Assembly (NCBI RefSeq): GCF_000719775.1
Contig: NZ_JOHR01000017.1
Location: 121,782-185,781 of the forward strand
Reading direction: 5' to 3'
From: Streptomyces sp. NRRL F-5135
GTDB lineage: Bacteria; Actinomycetota; Actinomycetes; Streptomycetales; Streptomycetaceae
DNA: 64,000 nucleotides
Translations under genes and position numbers: made by a program
Notes under the pieces: model-generated
Databases searched by the model: none
Told to the model about the DNA's origin: nothing
Seen by the model: the letters and a program-made list of their open reading frames with translations, nothing else
Part shown: positions 10,583 to 19,769 of the stretch, piece by piece
How the letters are laid out: each line of letters begins with the position of its first letter
How positions within the stretch are numbered: the stretch's first letter is position 1

Positions 10583-11080
10583 ATGAGCACCACCCAGAGC
10601 GAAAGGCTGCGCGGACTGCTGGAACCGCTCGTCAGCGCGAAGGACCTGGATCTGGAGGAGATCGAGGTGTCCCGGGCGGGCAGGCGACGTGTGCTGAGAG
10701 TCGTGGTCGATTCGGACGAGGGCGTGGACCTCGACGCGTGTGCCGAGCTGAGCCGCACCATCTCCGACACGCTCGACGCGTCGGACGCGATGGGCGAGGA
10801 CGAGTACCAGCTCGAAGTGACCTCCCCCGGCGCCGAGCGCCCGCTGACCGAGCGCCGCCACTACCTGCGCGCCACCGGCCGGCTGGCCCGGTTCCACCTG
10901 CACGAGGGCGGCGAGCTCGTGGCGCGGATCCTGGACGTGGACGACGCGGGTCTCGATCTCGAAGTGCCGGGCGTGAAGGGCCGCAAGCCCACCGCCCGCC
11001 GGGTGGAGTTCGGGCAGATCGCCAAGGCACGGGTCGAGGTCGAGTTCAGCCGCAAGGACAAGAAGGAAGAGGAGGCGTAG
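10583..11080 (+). CDS. rimP: Ribosome maturation factor RimP
   Basis: RimP binds the free 30S subunit and helps its late assembly. The 165-residue protein shows the N-terminal RimP domain ([21 protein letters not shown], broken) with [21 protein letters not shown], then [11 protein letters not shown], the family signature, and a C-terminal SH3-like beta domain. A charged KDKKEEEA tail ends it. A GAGGAG ribosome site precedes ATG 10583. nusA starts 2 nt after the stop, the classic rimP-nusA-rnpM-infB operon. Confidence 0.95.
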   Translation: MSTTQSERLRGLLEPLVSAKDLDLEEIEVSRAGRRRVLRVVVDSDEGVDLDACAELSRTISDTLDASDAMGEDEYQLEVTSPGAERPLTERRHYLRATGRLARFHLHEGGELVARILDVDDAGLDLEVPGVKGRKPTARRVEFGQIAKARVEVEFSRKDKKEEEA

Positions 11081-11082
11081 CC

Positions 11083-12114
11083 GTGGACATCGACGTGAAG
11101 CTCCTGAAGGGGCTGGCACAAGAGAAGGAGATCCCCTTCGATCTGCTGGTCGAGGCGATCGAATCGGCCCTCCTCATCGCCTACCACCGGACCGAGGGCA
11201 GCTACCGCCGGGCCCGGGTCGTGCTCAGCCGCGACACCGGTCACGTCACGGTCTGGGCCACGGAGGACCCGGCGGACCTGGAGGAGGGCCAGGAGCCCAA
11301 GGAGTTCGACGACACGCCGTCGGACTTCGGCCGGATCGCGGCCACCACCGCGCGCCAGGTCATCCAGCAGCGGCTGCGGGACGCCGAGAACGACGTCACC
11401 TTCGGGGAGTACGCGCGCCGCGAGGGCGATGTGGTGGCCGGACTGGTGCAGCAGGGCAAGGACCCCAAGAACGTCCTGGTGAAGCTGGACGACAAGCTGG
11501 AAGCCATCCTTCCGGTGCAGGAGCAGGTGCCGGGCGAGGAGTACACGCACGGCCTGCGGCTGCGGACGTACGTGGTCCGCGTCGCCAAGGGCGTGCGGGG
11601 CCCGTCGGTGACCCTGTCCCGTACGCACCCCAACCTCGTGAAGAAGCTCTTCGCGCTGGAGGTCCCCGAGATCGCGGACGGTTCCGTCGAGATCGCGGCG
11701 ATCGCCCGCGAGGCCGGCCACCGCACCAAGATCGCCGTGCGGTCCACCCGCTCCGGGCTCAACGCCAAGGGCGCCTGCATCGGCCCGATGGGCGGGCGTG
11801 TGCGCAATGTCATGGCCGAGCTGCTCGGCGAGAAGATCGACATCGTGGACTGGTCCGACGACCCGGCCGAGATGGTGGCGAACGCGCTGTCGCCGGCCCG
11901 GGTCAGCAAGGTCGAGGTGGTGGACCTCGCGGCCCGTTCCGCGCGGGTGACCGTGCCGGACTACCAGCTCTCGCTGGCCATTGGCAAGGAGGGCCAGAAC
12001 GCCCGGCTCGCCGCCCGGCTCACCGGCTGGCGCATCGACATCCGCCCGGACACGGAGCGCACGGACGACGACGGCGAGCGCTCCGGAGCGCGCTCCGGCG
12101 GCGACCCGGCGTGA
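11083..12114 (+). CDS. nusA: Transcription termination/antitermination factor NusA
   Basis: NusA binds RNA polymerase and nascent RNA and modulates pausing, termination and antitermination. The start at GTG 11083 follows the GAGGAGG near the rimP stop and gives 343 residues. The domain order is an N-terminal RNAP-binding domain (residues 1 to about 125), an S1 domain ([22 protein letters not shown]), then two KH domains ([27 protein letters not shown], broken; and [26 protein letters not shown], broken). As in other actinobacteria, the C-terminal acidic repeats of the E. coli protein are absent. Confidence 0.96.
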   Translation: MDIDVKLLKGLAQEKEIPFDLLVEAIESALLIAYHRTEGSYRRARVVLSRDTGHVTVWATEDPADLEEGQEPKEFDDTPSDFGRIAATTARQVIQQRLRDAENDVTFGEYARREGDVVAGLVQQGKDPKNVLVKLDDKLEAILPVQEQVPGEEYTHGLRLRTYVVRVAKGVRGPSVTLSRTHPNLVKKLFALEVPEIADGSVEIAAIAREAGHRTKIAVRSTRSGLNAKGACIGPMGGRVRNVMAELLGEKIDIVDWSDDPAEMVANALSPARVSKVEVVDLAARSARVTVPDYQLSLAIGKEGQNARLAARLTGWRIDIRPDTERTDDDGERSGARSGGDPA

Positions 12115-12179
12115 TCTTCTGATACGGAGCGTGTTCGGCCTCTACCCCACAGGAACGGGGCCGGTGCGGGGAGGTAGAC

Positions 12180-12476
12180 TTGACTGCGTCTGGCCGGACG
12201 AGCGACCGTGCCTGCCCTGAGCGAACCTGCGTGGGCTGCCGGAAGCGAACGGCCAAGAGCGATCTGCTGCGCATCGTGGTGATCGAAGAGCACTGTGTTC
12301 CCGATCAACGCGGTACGCTGCCCGGCCGGGGTGCTTATCTGCACCCCGCCTTGATCTGTCTCGATCTGGCGGTCCGCCGCCGGGCGTTCCCACGGGCCTT
12401 CCGGGTCCAGGGACCGCTCGACAGCGCGGAGGTACGCCGGGTCATCGAGGAGGTCTCGGAGCGGGCCGCACCGTGA
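12180..12476 (+). CDS. rnpM: RNase P modulator RnpM (YlxR, DUF448)
   Basis: A 98-residue RNA-binding protein of the YlxR/DUF448 family, whose Bacillus member binds and inhibits RNase P RNA. The signature RTCVGCRKRTAKSDLLRIV (residues 15-33) and GRGAYLHP are clear. The start is TTG 12180, chosen because GGGGAGGT lies 5-6 nt upstream and no ATG or GTG in frame gives a complete domain. It sits between nusA and infB as in most Gram-positive genomes. Confidence 0.9.
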   Translation: MTASGRTSDRACPERTCVGCRKRTAKSDLLRIVVIEEHCVPDQRGTLPGRGAYLHPALICLDLAVRRRAFPRAFRVQGPLDSAEVRRVIEEVSERAAP

Positions 12477-12559
12477 GAAGCGGGCACTGCAAGAAGAAGT
12501 ACGGCACGGGACCCCGTGCGGTTCAGGTACCTCGCGAGTTGGAAGTAGGTCGAGATTGC

Positions 12560-12655
12560 GATGAGCACTCGATGAGTACGCGATGAGTACGCCCATGAAG
12601 TAGCGACGGTCCGGCGGTAACCGGACCTCAAAGGAGCGAAGTGGCTAAGGTCCGG
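12560..12655 (+). promoter_or_regulatory. infB leader with 11-bp triplicate and two competing hairpins
   Basis: Three 11-bp tandem units run from 12560 to 12592 (GATGAGCACTC, GATGAGTACGC, GATGAGTACGC). Downstream, GGTCCGG (12608-12614) can pair with CCGGACC (12621-12627) just before the AGGAG ribosome site. The same CCGGACC can instead pair with GGTCCGG at 12649-12655, inside codons 3-5 of infB, which would enclose the ribosome site and GTG start in a 21-nt loop. This is what the sequence allows; a regulatory switch is inference. Confidence 0.45.
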
Positions 12656-15600
12656 GTATACGAACTCGCCAAGGAGTTCGGTGTGGAGAGCAAGGTCGTC
12701 ATGGCCAAGCTCCAGGAACTCGGTGAATTCGTCCGTTCGGCGTCGTCGACGATCGAGGCGCCGGTCGTACGCAAACTTACTGACGCTTTGCAGGGGCCCG
12801 GCGGCAACGCCGGCCGGCCCGCTGCCAAGCCCGGGGCGCCCCGCAAGGCCGCCCCCAAGCCCGCCGCGCCCTCCCCGGCGCAGGTGGCGCGTCCCGCAGC
12901 CCCCAAGCCCGGTGTCCCGGCACCCAAGCCGCCGGCCGCCGAGGCCCCGAAGAGCACCCCTTCCGCCGGTGCGCCCGCCCCCGGCCCGCGGCCGGGTCCG
13001 CGCCCCGGTCCGGCGGCGCCCAAGCCGGCTCCGGCCGCGCCCGCGGCCCCCGAGTTCACCGCGCCCCCGTCGGCCCCGGCCGGCCCCCGGCCCGGTGCCA
13101 CCCCCGGTCCGCGCCCGTCCGCCCGTCCGGGCGACCCGCGCCAGGGCGGCGGCCAGGGCGACTCGCGTCAGGGCGGTGGTCACGGTGACCAGCGTCAGGG
13201 CGGCCGTTCCGGCGGTGCGCGTCCCGGTCAGGCCCCGCGTCCCGGTGGCCGTCCCGCGGGCCCGCGTCCGGGCAACAACCCCTTCACCTCCGGCGGTTCC
13301 ACCGGCATGGCGCGCCCGCAGGCGCCCCGTCCCGGCGGTGCGCCGCGGCCGGGCGGCCCCGGTGCTCCCGGCGGGCCGCGCCCGCAGGGCTCCGGCCAGG
13401 CCGGCGGCGGCCCCCGTCCGCAGGGCGGCGCCGGTGCGCAGTCCGGCCGGCCCAGCCCCGGCAACATGCCGCGTCCGCAGGCGCCCCGCCCGGCGGGTCC
13501 CGGCGGCAACCGGCCCAACCCGGGCATGATGCCGCAGCGTCCCGCGGCGGGCCCCCGTCCCGGCGGTGGCGGTCCCGGTGGCCGTGGTCCCGGTGGCGCG
13601 GGCAGGCCCGGTGGCGGCGGCGGTCGTCCCGGTGGCGGCGGCGGTTTCGCCGGTCGTCCCGGTGGCGGTGGCGGCGGTGGCTTCGCCGGTCGTCCGGGTG
13701 GCGGCGGCGGTGCGCCGGGCCGTCCCGGCGGCGGTGGCTTCGGCGGCGGCGGTGGCCGTCCCGGCTTCGGCGGCCGTCCGGGTGGTCCCGGTGGCCGTGG
13801 TGGCACGCAGGGCGCGTTCGGCCGTCCCGGCGGGCCCGCCCGTCGTGGCCGCAAGTCGAAGCGGCAGCGCCGTCAGGAGTACGAGGCCATGCAGGCCCCG
13901 TCGGTCGGCGGTGTGATGCTGCCCCGCGGCAACGGGCAGAGCGTCCGGCTGTCGCGCGGTGCCTCGCTCACCGACTTCGCGGAGAAGATCAACGCCAACC
14001 CGGCGTCGCTCGTCGCCGTGATGATGAACCTCGGCGAGATGGTCACCGCCACGCAGTCGGTCTCGGACGAGACGCTCGAGCTGCTCGCCAACGAGATGAA
14101 CTACGTGCTGGAGATCGTCAGCCCGGAGGAGGAGGACCGCGAGCTTCTCGAGTCCTTCGACATCGAGTTCGGCAACGACGAGGGCGGCGAGGAGAACCTC
14201 GTCGCGCGTCCGCCGGTCGTGACCGTCATGGGTCACGTCGACCACGGTAAGACCCGGCTGCTGGACGCGATCCGCAAGACGAACGTCATCGCGGGCGAGG
14301 CCGGCGGCATCACCCAGCACATCGGTGCCTACCAGGTCGCCACCGAGGTCAACGGCGAAGACCGCAAGATCACCTTCATCGACACCCCGGGGCACGAGGC
14401 GTTCACCGCCATGCGTGCCCGTGGTGCCAAGTCCACCGACATCGCGATCCTGGTGGTCGCGGCCAACGACGGTGTCATGCCGCAGACGGTCGAGGCGCTC
14501 AACCACGCCAAGGCCGCGGACGTGCCGATCGTGGTCGCCGTCAACAAGATCGACGTCGAGGGCGCGGACCCGACGAAGGTGCGCGGCCAGCTGACCGAGT
14601 ACGGCCTGGTGGCCGAGGAGTACGGCGGCGACACGATGTTCGTCGACATCTCCGCCAAGCAGGGCCTGCACATCGACAGCCTGCTGGAGGCCGTGGTCCT
14701 CACCGCGGACGCCTCGCTCGACCTGCGGGCCAACCCGGAGCAGGACGCGCAGGGCATCGCGATCGAGGCCCACCTCGACCGCGGCCGCGGCGCCGTCGCC
14801 ACCGTGCTCGTCCAGCGCGGCACGCTCCGCGTCGGTGACACGATGGTCGCCGGTGACGCGTACGGCCGGGTCCGGGCGATGCTCGACGACAACGGCAACA
14901 ACGTCGAGGAAGCCTCCCCGGCGACGCCCGTCCTGGTGCTCGGCCTCACCAACGTCCCCGGTGCCGGCGACAACTTCCTGGTGGTCGACGAGGACCGGAC
15001 GGCCCGGCAGATCGCCGAGAAGCGCGCCGCCCGCGAGCGGAACGCGGCGTTCGCCCGCCGGGGCCGCAGGTTCTCCCTGGAGAACCTGGACGAGGCCCTC
15101 AAGGCCGGCCTGGTGCAGGAACTCAACCTCATCATCAAGGGCGACGCGTCCGGTTCGGTCGAGGCCCTGGAGTCCTCGCTGCTCCAGCTCGACGTCGGCG
15201 AAGAGGTGGACATCCGCGTCCTGCACCGCGGTGTGGGTGCGGTCACCGAGTCGGACATCGACCTGGCCATGGGCTCCGACGCCATCGTGATCGGCTTCAA
15301 CGTGCGCGCCGCCGGGCGTGCCGCGCAGATGGCCGAGCGCGAGGGCGTGGACGTCCGCTACTACTCGGTCATCTACCAGGCGATCGAGGAGATCGAGTCG
15401 GCCCTCAAGGGCATGCTCAAGCCGGAGTACGAAGAGGTCGAGCTCGGTACGGCGGAGATCCGCGAGGTCTTCCGCTCGTCCAAGCTGGGCAACATCGCGG
15501 GTGTGCTCATCCGCTCCGGCGAGGTCAGGCGGAACACGAAGGCCCGGCTCGTCCGCGACGGCAAGGTCATCGCGGAGGACCTCACGATCCAGGGTCTGCG

Positions 15601-15730
15601 CCGCTTCAAGGACGACGTCACCGAGATTCGCGAAGGTTTCGAGGGCGGTATCAACCTCGGCAACTACAACGACATCAAGATCGACGACGTCATCGCGACG
15701 TACGAGATGCGCGAGAAGCCGCGCGGCTGA
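12641..15730 (+). CDS. infB: Translation initiation factor IF-2
   Basis: IF-2 is the GTPase that brings initiator fMet-tRNA to the 30S subunit and promotes subunit joining. The start is GTG 12641 after AAAGGAG. At 1029 residues it is long. Residues 1-50 are an IF2N domain ([19 protein letters not shown]). About 55-405 is a disordered Pro/Ala then Gly/Arg/Pro-rich linker. About 425-475 is a second IF2N domain. The GTPase domain carries GHVDHGKT near residue 530, DTPGHEAF and NKID. Domains II-IV complete the C-terminus. The extra length compared with E. coli or Bacillus lies in the linker, as usual in Streptomyces. Confidence 0.97.
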   Translation: MAKVRVYELAKEFGVESKVVMAKLQELGEFVRSASSTIEAPVVRKLTDALQGPGGNAGRPAAKPGAPRKAAPKPAAPSPAQVARPAAPKPGVPAPKPPAAEAPKSTPSAGAPAPGPRPGPRPGPAAPKPAPAAPAAPEFTAPPSAPAGPRPGATPGPRPSARPGDPRQGGGQGDSRQGGGHGDQRQGGRSGGARPGQAPRPGGRPAGPRPGNNPFTSGGSTGMARPQAPRPGGAPRPGGPGAPGGPRPQGSGQAGGGPRPQGGAGAQSGRPSPGNMPRPQAPRPAGPGGNRPNPGMMPQRPAAGPRPGGGGPGGRGPGGAGRPGGGGGRPGGGGGFAGRPGGGGGGGFAGRPGGGGGAPGRPGGGGFGGGGGRPGFGGRPGGPGGRGGTQGAFGRPGGPARRGRKSKRQRRQEYEAMQAPSVGGVMLPRGNGQSVRLSRGASLTDFAEKINANPASLVAVMMNLGEMVTATQSVSDETLELLANEMNYVLEIVSPEEEDRELLESFDIEFGNDEGGEENLVARPPVVTVMGHVDHGKTRLLDAIRKTNVIAGEAGGITQHIGAYQVATEVNGEDRKITFIDTPGHEAFTAMRARGAKSTDIAILVVAANDGVMPQTVEALNHAKAADVPIVVAVNKIDVEGADPTKVRGQLTEYGLVAEEYGGDTMFVDISAKQGLHIDSLLEAVVLTADASLDLRANPEQDAQGIAIEAHLDRGRGAVATVLVQRGTLRVGDTMVAGDAYGRVRAMLDDNGNNVEEASPATPVLVLGLTNVPGAGDNFLVVDEDRTARQIAEKRAARERNAAFARRGRRFSLENLDEALKAGLVQELNLIIKGDASGSVEALESSLLQLDVGEEVDIRVLHRGVGAVTESDIDLAMGSDAIVIGFNVRAAGRAAQMAEREGVDVRYYSVIYQAIEEIESALKGMLKPEYEEVELGTAEIREVFRSSKLGNIAGVLIRSGEVRRNTKARLVRDGKVIAEDLTIQGLRRFKDDVTEIREGFEGGINLGNYNDIKIDDVIATYEMREKPRG
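13090..13850 (+). repeat. Low-complexity Gly/Pro/Arg coding repeats in infB
   Basis: This part of infB encodes degenerate GRPGGGG, PRPGG and RQGGG-type units. The underlying DNA is a run of GGCGGTGGC/CGTCCCGGT words prone to slippage. It is read as part of the IF-2 linker and stays in frame throughout. Confidence 0.8.
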
Positions 15731-15741
15731 CGCGCGGCGGT

Positions 15742-15791
15742 CCCGCCCGGTCGGTCTCCGAGGGTCGCACCTCGGGAACCGGCCGGGCGGG
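15742..15791 (+). terminator. Branched GC-rich hairpin after infB
   Basis: CCCGCCCGGTCGG (15742-15754) pairs with 15778-15791 apart from a wobble and a bulge. The loop contains a second stem, CCGAGG (15758-15763) with CCTCGG (15770-15775). It begins 12 nt after the infB stop. It may terminate or attenuate transcription before the DUF503 gene. Confidence 0.55.
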
Positions 15792-15921
15792 CCGACGGTC
15801 CGGGGCCGGTCGACGGACGTGAATTCCGTCGATCGGCCCCGGCCGTTGCGTGTACGGTTCCCTGTGTTCCTGCCAACGCCGGCAGGTCTCGAACCCGTAC
15901 CGGCGGGACATCCGGACAGTC

Positions 15922-16215
15922 ATGTATGTGGGGACCCTGTCCTTCGATCTGCTCCTCGGCGACGTACGGTCGTTGAAGGAGAAACGCTCCGTCGTCCGGC
16001 CGATCGTCGCCGAACTCCAGCGCAAGTACGCGGTGAGCGCGGCCGAGACCGGCGATCAGGAGCTCTACCGCAGGGCCGAGATCGGCCTGGCGGTGGTCTC
16101 CGGCGACTGGGCGCATCTCCGGGACGTTCTGGACCGGTGCGAGCGCATGGTCGCCGGCCGGCCGGAGGTGGAACTGCTGTCCGTACGGCGCAGACTCCAC
16201 GGCGACGACGACTGA
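15922..16215 (+). CDS. DUF503 family protein (YlxP-like)
   Basis: A 97-residue protein starting MYVGTLSFDLLLGDVRSLKEKRSVV, broken here, the clear signature of the DUF503/YlxP family found between infB and rbfA in many bacteria. The family has a ferredoxin-like fold, and a role in ribosome-associated functions is suspected from context only. I chose ATG 15922 because the family begins exactly there; the in-frame opening reaches further upstream without likeness. Confidence 0.88.
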   Translation: MYVGTLSFDLLLGDVRSLKEKRSVVRPIVAELQRKYAVSAAETGDQELYRRAEIGLAVVSGDWAHLRDVLDRCERMVAGRPEVELLSVRRRLHGDDD

Positions 16216-16335
16216 CCGTCGTGCGCGCGCGGGCGGCCGGCCGGGCCCCCGGGGCTCCGAGGACACCGTGCCGCCCCGCGCGAGAGAAGCATCCACCCAC
16301 AAGACAAGAAACCCAGAAGGAAGAGTGACGGACCG

Positions 16336-16818
16336 GTGACCGACAACGCGCGGGCCCGCAAGCTGGCCGATCGCATCCAGGTCGTGGTCGCGGAGACCCT
16401 GGACCGGCGTATCAAGGATCCGCGACTGGGCTTCGTGACCATCACGGACGCCCGCGTCACCGGAGACCTGCGGGAGGCCACGGTCTTCTACACGGTCTAC
16501 GGCGACGACGAGGAGCGCGCCGCCTCCGCGGCGGCCCTGGAGAGCGCCAAGGGTGTACTCCGCTCCGAGGTGGGCCGGCAGACCGGGGTGCGGTTCACGC
16601 CGACGCTGGCGTTCGTCCCCGACGCCCTCCCGGACAACGCCCGGACGATCGAGGACCTGCTCGACCAGGCTCGCGCCAAGGACGCGCAGGTGCGGCAGGC
16701 GTCGACCGGCAAGACGTACGCGGCCGGGGCCGACCCGTACCGCAAGGACGCCGACGACGCCTCCGACGATGAGAACCCCACCCGCCACGACGACACGGAC
16801 GGCACCGCCTCGGCATGA
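16336..16818 (+). CDS. rbfA: 30S ribosome-binding factor RbfA
   Basis: RbfA binds the 30S subunit near the 5' helix of 16S rRNA and helps its maturation. The 160-residue protein has the single KH-like fold: [15 protein letters not shown], then [32 protein letters not shown] (broken), then [13 protein letters not shown] 40-residue acidic, disordered tail ([11 protein letters not shown]) is typical of Streptomyces. The start is GTG 16336 after AAGGAAGAG. The stop overlaps the truB ATG (16815-16818). Confidence 0.94.
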   Translation: MTDNARARKLADRIQVVVAETLDRRIKDPRLGFVTITDARVTGDLREATVFYTVYGDDEERAASAAALESAKGVLRSEVGRQTGVRFTPTLAFVPDALPDNARTIEDLLDQARAKDAQVRQASTGKTYAAGADPYRKDADDASDDENPTRHDDTDGTASA

Positions 16819-17714
16819 CGGATCAGCACCGGACGCCCGACGGGCTTGTCATCGTGGACAAGCCGTCGGGCTTCACTTCGCACGACGTGGTCGCCAAGAT
16901 GCGCGGGATCGCACGGACCCGGCGCGTCGGCCACGCGGGCACCCTCGACCCCATGGCGACGGGCGTCCTCGTCCTGGGCGTGGAGCGCGCCACCAAGCTC
17001 CTCGGCCATCTCGCGCTGACGGAGAAGGAGTACCTCGGCACGATCAGGCTCGGACAGAACACCGTCACCGACGACGCCGAGGGGGAGATCACCTCCGCCA
17101 CCGACGCCTCGGGGGCGGGTCGCGAGGCGATCGAGGCGGGAATCGCGGACCTGACCGGCGACCTCATGCAGGTGCCGTCCAAGGTCAGCGCCATCAAGAT
17201 CGACGGCAAACGGTCCTACGCCCGGGTGCGCGGCGGCGAGGAGTTCGACATCCCGGCCCGGCCGGTGACCGTTTCCTCGTTCCGGCTGTACGACGTCCGG
17301 GAGGCGGTGGCCGAGGACGGTACGCCGGTGAAGGACCTGGTCGTCTCCGTCGTCTGCTCCTCCGGCACGTACATCCGCGCCCTCGCCCGCGACCTGGGCG
17401 CCGGGCTCGGGGTCGGCGGACACCTGACGGCCCTGCGCAGGACCCGGGTGGGCCCGTACGCGCTGGACGCGGCACGGACGCTCGACCAGCTCCAGCAGGA
17501 GCTGACGGTGATGCCGGTCGCCGAGGCCGCGGCGGCGGCGTTCACCCGCTGGGACGTGGACGACAGGCGCGCCCGGCTGCTGCTCAACGGCGTGCGGCTG
17601 GACATGCCGGCCCTCGGGAAGGGGCCGGTGGCCGTCTTCGGCCCGGGCGGCCGCCTTCTGGCGCTGGTCGAGGAGCAGCGCGGCAAGGCCAAGAGCCTCG
17701 CGGTCTTCGGGTAG
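16815..17714 (+). CDS. truB: tRNA pseudouridine(55) synthase
   Basis: TruB converts U55 in the T-loop of tRNAs to pseudouridine. The 299-residue protein shows [13 protein letters not shown] near the N-terminus and [14 protein letters not shown], whose Asp is the catalytic nucleophile. Other motifs are [10 protein letters not shown], the [21 protein letters not shown] segment (broken here) and [14 protein letters not shown]. The ATG overlaps the rbfA stop, so translation is probably coupled. Confidence 0.96.
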   Translation: MTDQHRTPDGLVIVDKPSGFTSHDVVAKMRGIARTRRVGHAGTLDPMATGVLVLGVERATKLLGHLALTEKEYLGTIRLGQNTVTDDAEGEITSATDASGAGREAIEAGIADLTGDLMQVPSKVSAIKIDGKRSYARVRGGEEFDIPARPVTVSSFRLYDVREAVAEDGTPVKDLVVSVVCSSGTYIRALARDLGAGLGVGGHLTALRRTRVGPYALDAARTLDQLQQELTVMPVAEAAAAAFTRWDVDDRRARLLLNGVRLDMPALGKGPVAVFGPGGRLLALVEEQRGKAKSLAVFG

Positions 17715-17859
17715 CGCGCCCGCGCGACGGGCCCGGGCCGGTCGGCCGGCCCCGGTGGCCGATGCGGGGCGGATGCCACGGACATGGCAGTCTTAGAGCT
17801 GCGTCATCGGCGATGACGGACAGGGTTTCGGGCAGAGTTTCGGGCGAGGAGCGGTCACA

Positions 17860-18810
17860 GTGCAGCGCTGGCGTGGCTTGGAGGACATCCCCCAGGACTG
17901 GGGGCGCAGCGTCGTCACCATCGGCTCCTACGACGGGGTGCACCGCGGACACCAGCTGATCATCGGCCGGACCGTGGAGCGGGCGCGGGAGCTGGGCGTG
18001 CCCTCCGTCGTGGTGACGTTCGACCCGCACCCCAGCGAGGTCGTGCGCCCCGGCAGCCACCCGCCGCTGCTCGCCCCGCACCACCGGCGTGCCGAGCTGA
18101 TGGGCGAGCTGGGCGTGGACGCGCTCCTGATCCTGCCGTTCACGCTCGAGTTCTCCAGGCTCTCGCCCGCGGACTTCATCGTGAAGGTCCTGGTCGACAA
18201 GTTGCACGCGCGCGCGGTGATCGAGGGACCGAACTTCCGCTTCGGCCACAAGGCCGCCGGTGATGTCACGGTCCTGGCCGACCTGGGCGTCACGTACGAC
18301 TACGAGGTCGAGGTCGTGGACCTGTACGTGACCGGCGAGGCGGGCGGTGGCGCCCCCTTCTCGTCCACCCTGACCCGCCGCCTGGTCGCCGAGGGCGATG
18401 TCGCGGGCGCGGCGGAGATCCTGGGCCGGCCGCACCGCGTCGAGGGCGTGGTGGTGCGCGGCGCGCAGCGCGGGCGCGAGCTGGGCTTCCCCACGGCCAA
18501 CGTGGAGACGCTGCCGCACACCGCGATCCCGGCGGACGGGGTGTACGCGGGCTGGCTCACGGCCGCGGGCGAGCGGATGCCGGCGGCGATCTCGGTCGGT
18601 ACGAACCCGCAGTTCGAGGGCACGGAGCGGACCGTGGAGGCGTACGCGATCGACCGGGTGGGGCTGGACCTGTACGGCCTGCACGTGATGGTCGACTTCC
18701 TGGCGTACGTGCGCGGGCAGCGCACGTTCGAGTCCATCGAGGCGCTGCTCGAGGCGATCGGGGACGACGTGAAGCGCTCGCGGGCGCTGACCGAGGAGCA
18801 CGACGCGTAG
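17860..18810 (+). CDS. ribF: Bifunctional riboflavin kinase / FAD synthetase
   Basis: RibF phosphorylates riboflavin to FMN and adenylylates FMN to FAD. The 316-residue protein has an N-terminal nucleotidyltransferase domain with GSYDGVHRGHQLIIGR (the HxGH-type nucleotide motif) and GPNFRFGHKAAGD. The C-terminal kinase domain has RGRELGFPTANV, the family T-A-N motif, and ISVGTNPQFEG. The start is GTG 17860 with GAGGAG about 9 nt upstream. It is the last core gene before the accessory region. Confidence 0.95.
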   Translation: MQRWRGLEDIPQDWGRSVVTIGSYDGVHRGHQLIIGRTVERARELGVPSVVVTFDPHPSEVVRPGSHPPLLAPHHRRAELMGELGVDALLILPFTLEFSRLSPADFIVKVLVDKLHARAVIEGPNFRFGHKAAGDVTVLADLGVTYDYEVEVVDLYVTGEAGGGAPFSSTLTRRLVAEGDVAGAAEILGRPHRVEGVVVRGAQRGRELGFPTANVETLPHTAIPADGVYAGWLTAAGERMPAAISVGTNPQFEGTERTVEAYAIDRVGLDLYGLHVMVDFLAYVRGQRTFESIEALLEAIGDDVKRSRALTEEHDA

Positions 18811-18851
18811 ACCGCGCGCGGAGCGCCCCGGAGGGCGTGCGGACGTGTGTG

Positions 18852-18893
18852 ACGGCCGGTGGCGGCGGGTGCGGACCCGCGGCCACCGGCCGT
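18852..18893 (+). terminator. Strong hairpin terminator after ribF
   Basis: ACGGCCGGTGGC (18852-18863) pairs perfectly with 18882-18893. The stem continues as GCGGGT/ACCCGC (18865-18870 with 18875-18880) after a single G-G mismatch, with a GCGG loop. TTTCC follows. It closes the infB-ribF region and insulates the following regulator gene. Confidence 0.88.
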
Positions 18894-18957
18894 TTTCCGT
18901 CGGCCGGACGGGCGCGATTTCGGTCCGGTTAATTCGCGATTGCCGGCGTTCGATCTC

Positions 18958-18996
18958 TTGCGGCTCTCGACGTATCCACTGTATACACGGCGTATG
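18958..18996 (+). promoter_or_regulatory. gntR promoter with overlapping GntR-type operator; likely leaderless
   Basis: TTGCGG (18958-18963) and TATACA (18982-18987) are separated by 18 nt. The expected transcription start, 6-7 nt after the -10, coincides with the ATG at 18994, so the mRNA would be leaderless; no ribosome site is present. TGTATACA (18980-18987) is a palindrome matching the TTGTATACAA-like operators of FCD-type GntR regulators, and it covers the -10. Autorepression is inferred. Confidence 0.65.
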
Positions 18997-19710
18997 AATC
19001 GAGTCGATCGAGGAGTCCACGGTGCGCCGGCGGCCGGCGCCAAAGGCGCGGACGCGCTCACCCGTGAGCTGCGCAGCCTCATTGTCAGCGGAGTTTATCC
19101 GCCGGGTCACCGGCTGATTCAGGATGAACTCGCCGACCGGTTCGGCGTGAGCCGCATTCCGCTCAGGGAGGCCATGCGCACGCTGAGCAGCGAGGGGTTG
19201 CTGACCACGAAGCCGGGCAGCGGTACGTTCGTGACGCTGCTGGACCTGGACGAGATCGACGAGATCTACAATCTCCGGCGGCTGATCGAGCCGAGTTTCG
19301 CCGAGCATGTCACCGAGCGGATCTCTCGCCGGGACATCGGCCGGTTCGAGGCGATGGTCGGTGAAATGGACCGGGTCGGTGAAGTCGGCGCGGATTCCTG
19401 GTCGCGGACCAATCTCGCCTTTCACCTCGACATGTACCGGCTTTCCCGGCTGCCGCTGCGCTACGAAATCATCGCGCAGATGTACCACCGGCTGGAGCCG
19501 TACTCCCGCTTCTACGTGCACGGCACGTCGGCCTATGAACGCGTCCAGCACGAACACGCCGCCATGGTGCGGGCGTTGGCCGAGGGGGACGCGGAGGAGC
19601 TGGCCCGCCAGATCGTCGCGCACATCGACGGCGGCCAGCAGGGACTGCACGGCGCGTGGGAGAAGAGCAGCGCCGCCCTGCACGCCTACTGGGCGGAGTC
19701 GGCGCGGTGA
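18994..19710 (+). CDS. GntR family (FadR/FCD subfamily) transcriptional regulator
   Basis: A 238-residue regulator. Residues 15-80 form the winged helix-turn-helix: ALTRELRSLIVSGVYPPGHRL, broken, then LADRFGVSRIPLREAMRTLSSEGLL, broken, the GntR signature. The rest is an all-helical FCD ligand domain with NLAFHLDMYRLS and HEHAAMVRALAEGDAEE, which carry the Asp/His residues that bind a metal and a carboxylate ligand in this subfamily. It heads the pxpABC-transporter-DUF1445 operon, and its TGA overlaps a possible GTG start of pxpA (19707). A 5-oxoproline- or glutamate-like effector is inferred from neighbours. Confidence 0.9.
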   Translation: MNRVDRGVHGAPAAGAKGADALTRELRSLIVSGVYPPGHRLIQDELADRFGVSRIPLREAMRTLSSEGLLTTKPGSGTFVTLLDLDEIDEIYNLRRLIEPSFAEHVTERISRRDIGRFEAMVGEMDRVGEVGADSWSRTNLAFHLDMYRLSRLPLRYEIIAQMYHRLEPYSRFYVHGTSAYERVQHEHAAMVRALAEGDAEELARQIVAHIDGGQQGLHGAWEKSSAALHAYWAESAR

Positions 19711-19769
19711 CGGGCGCGGCGGGTGTGGCGGAAGCGGCGGGGACGACGAGGACGACGGGGACGGCTGAT

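Noticed and set aside
12335..15226. A 963-codon minus-strand open frame over infB
   Set aside because: Thr/Ala/Gly-rich shadow produced by the Gly/Pro/Arg repeats of IF-2. No start signal, and it crosses rnpM as well.
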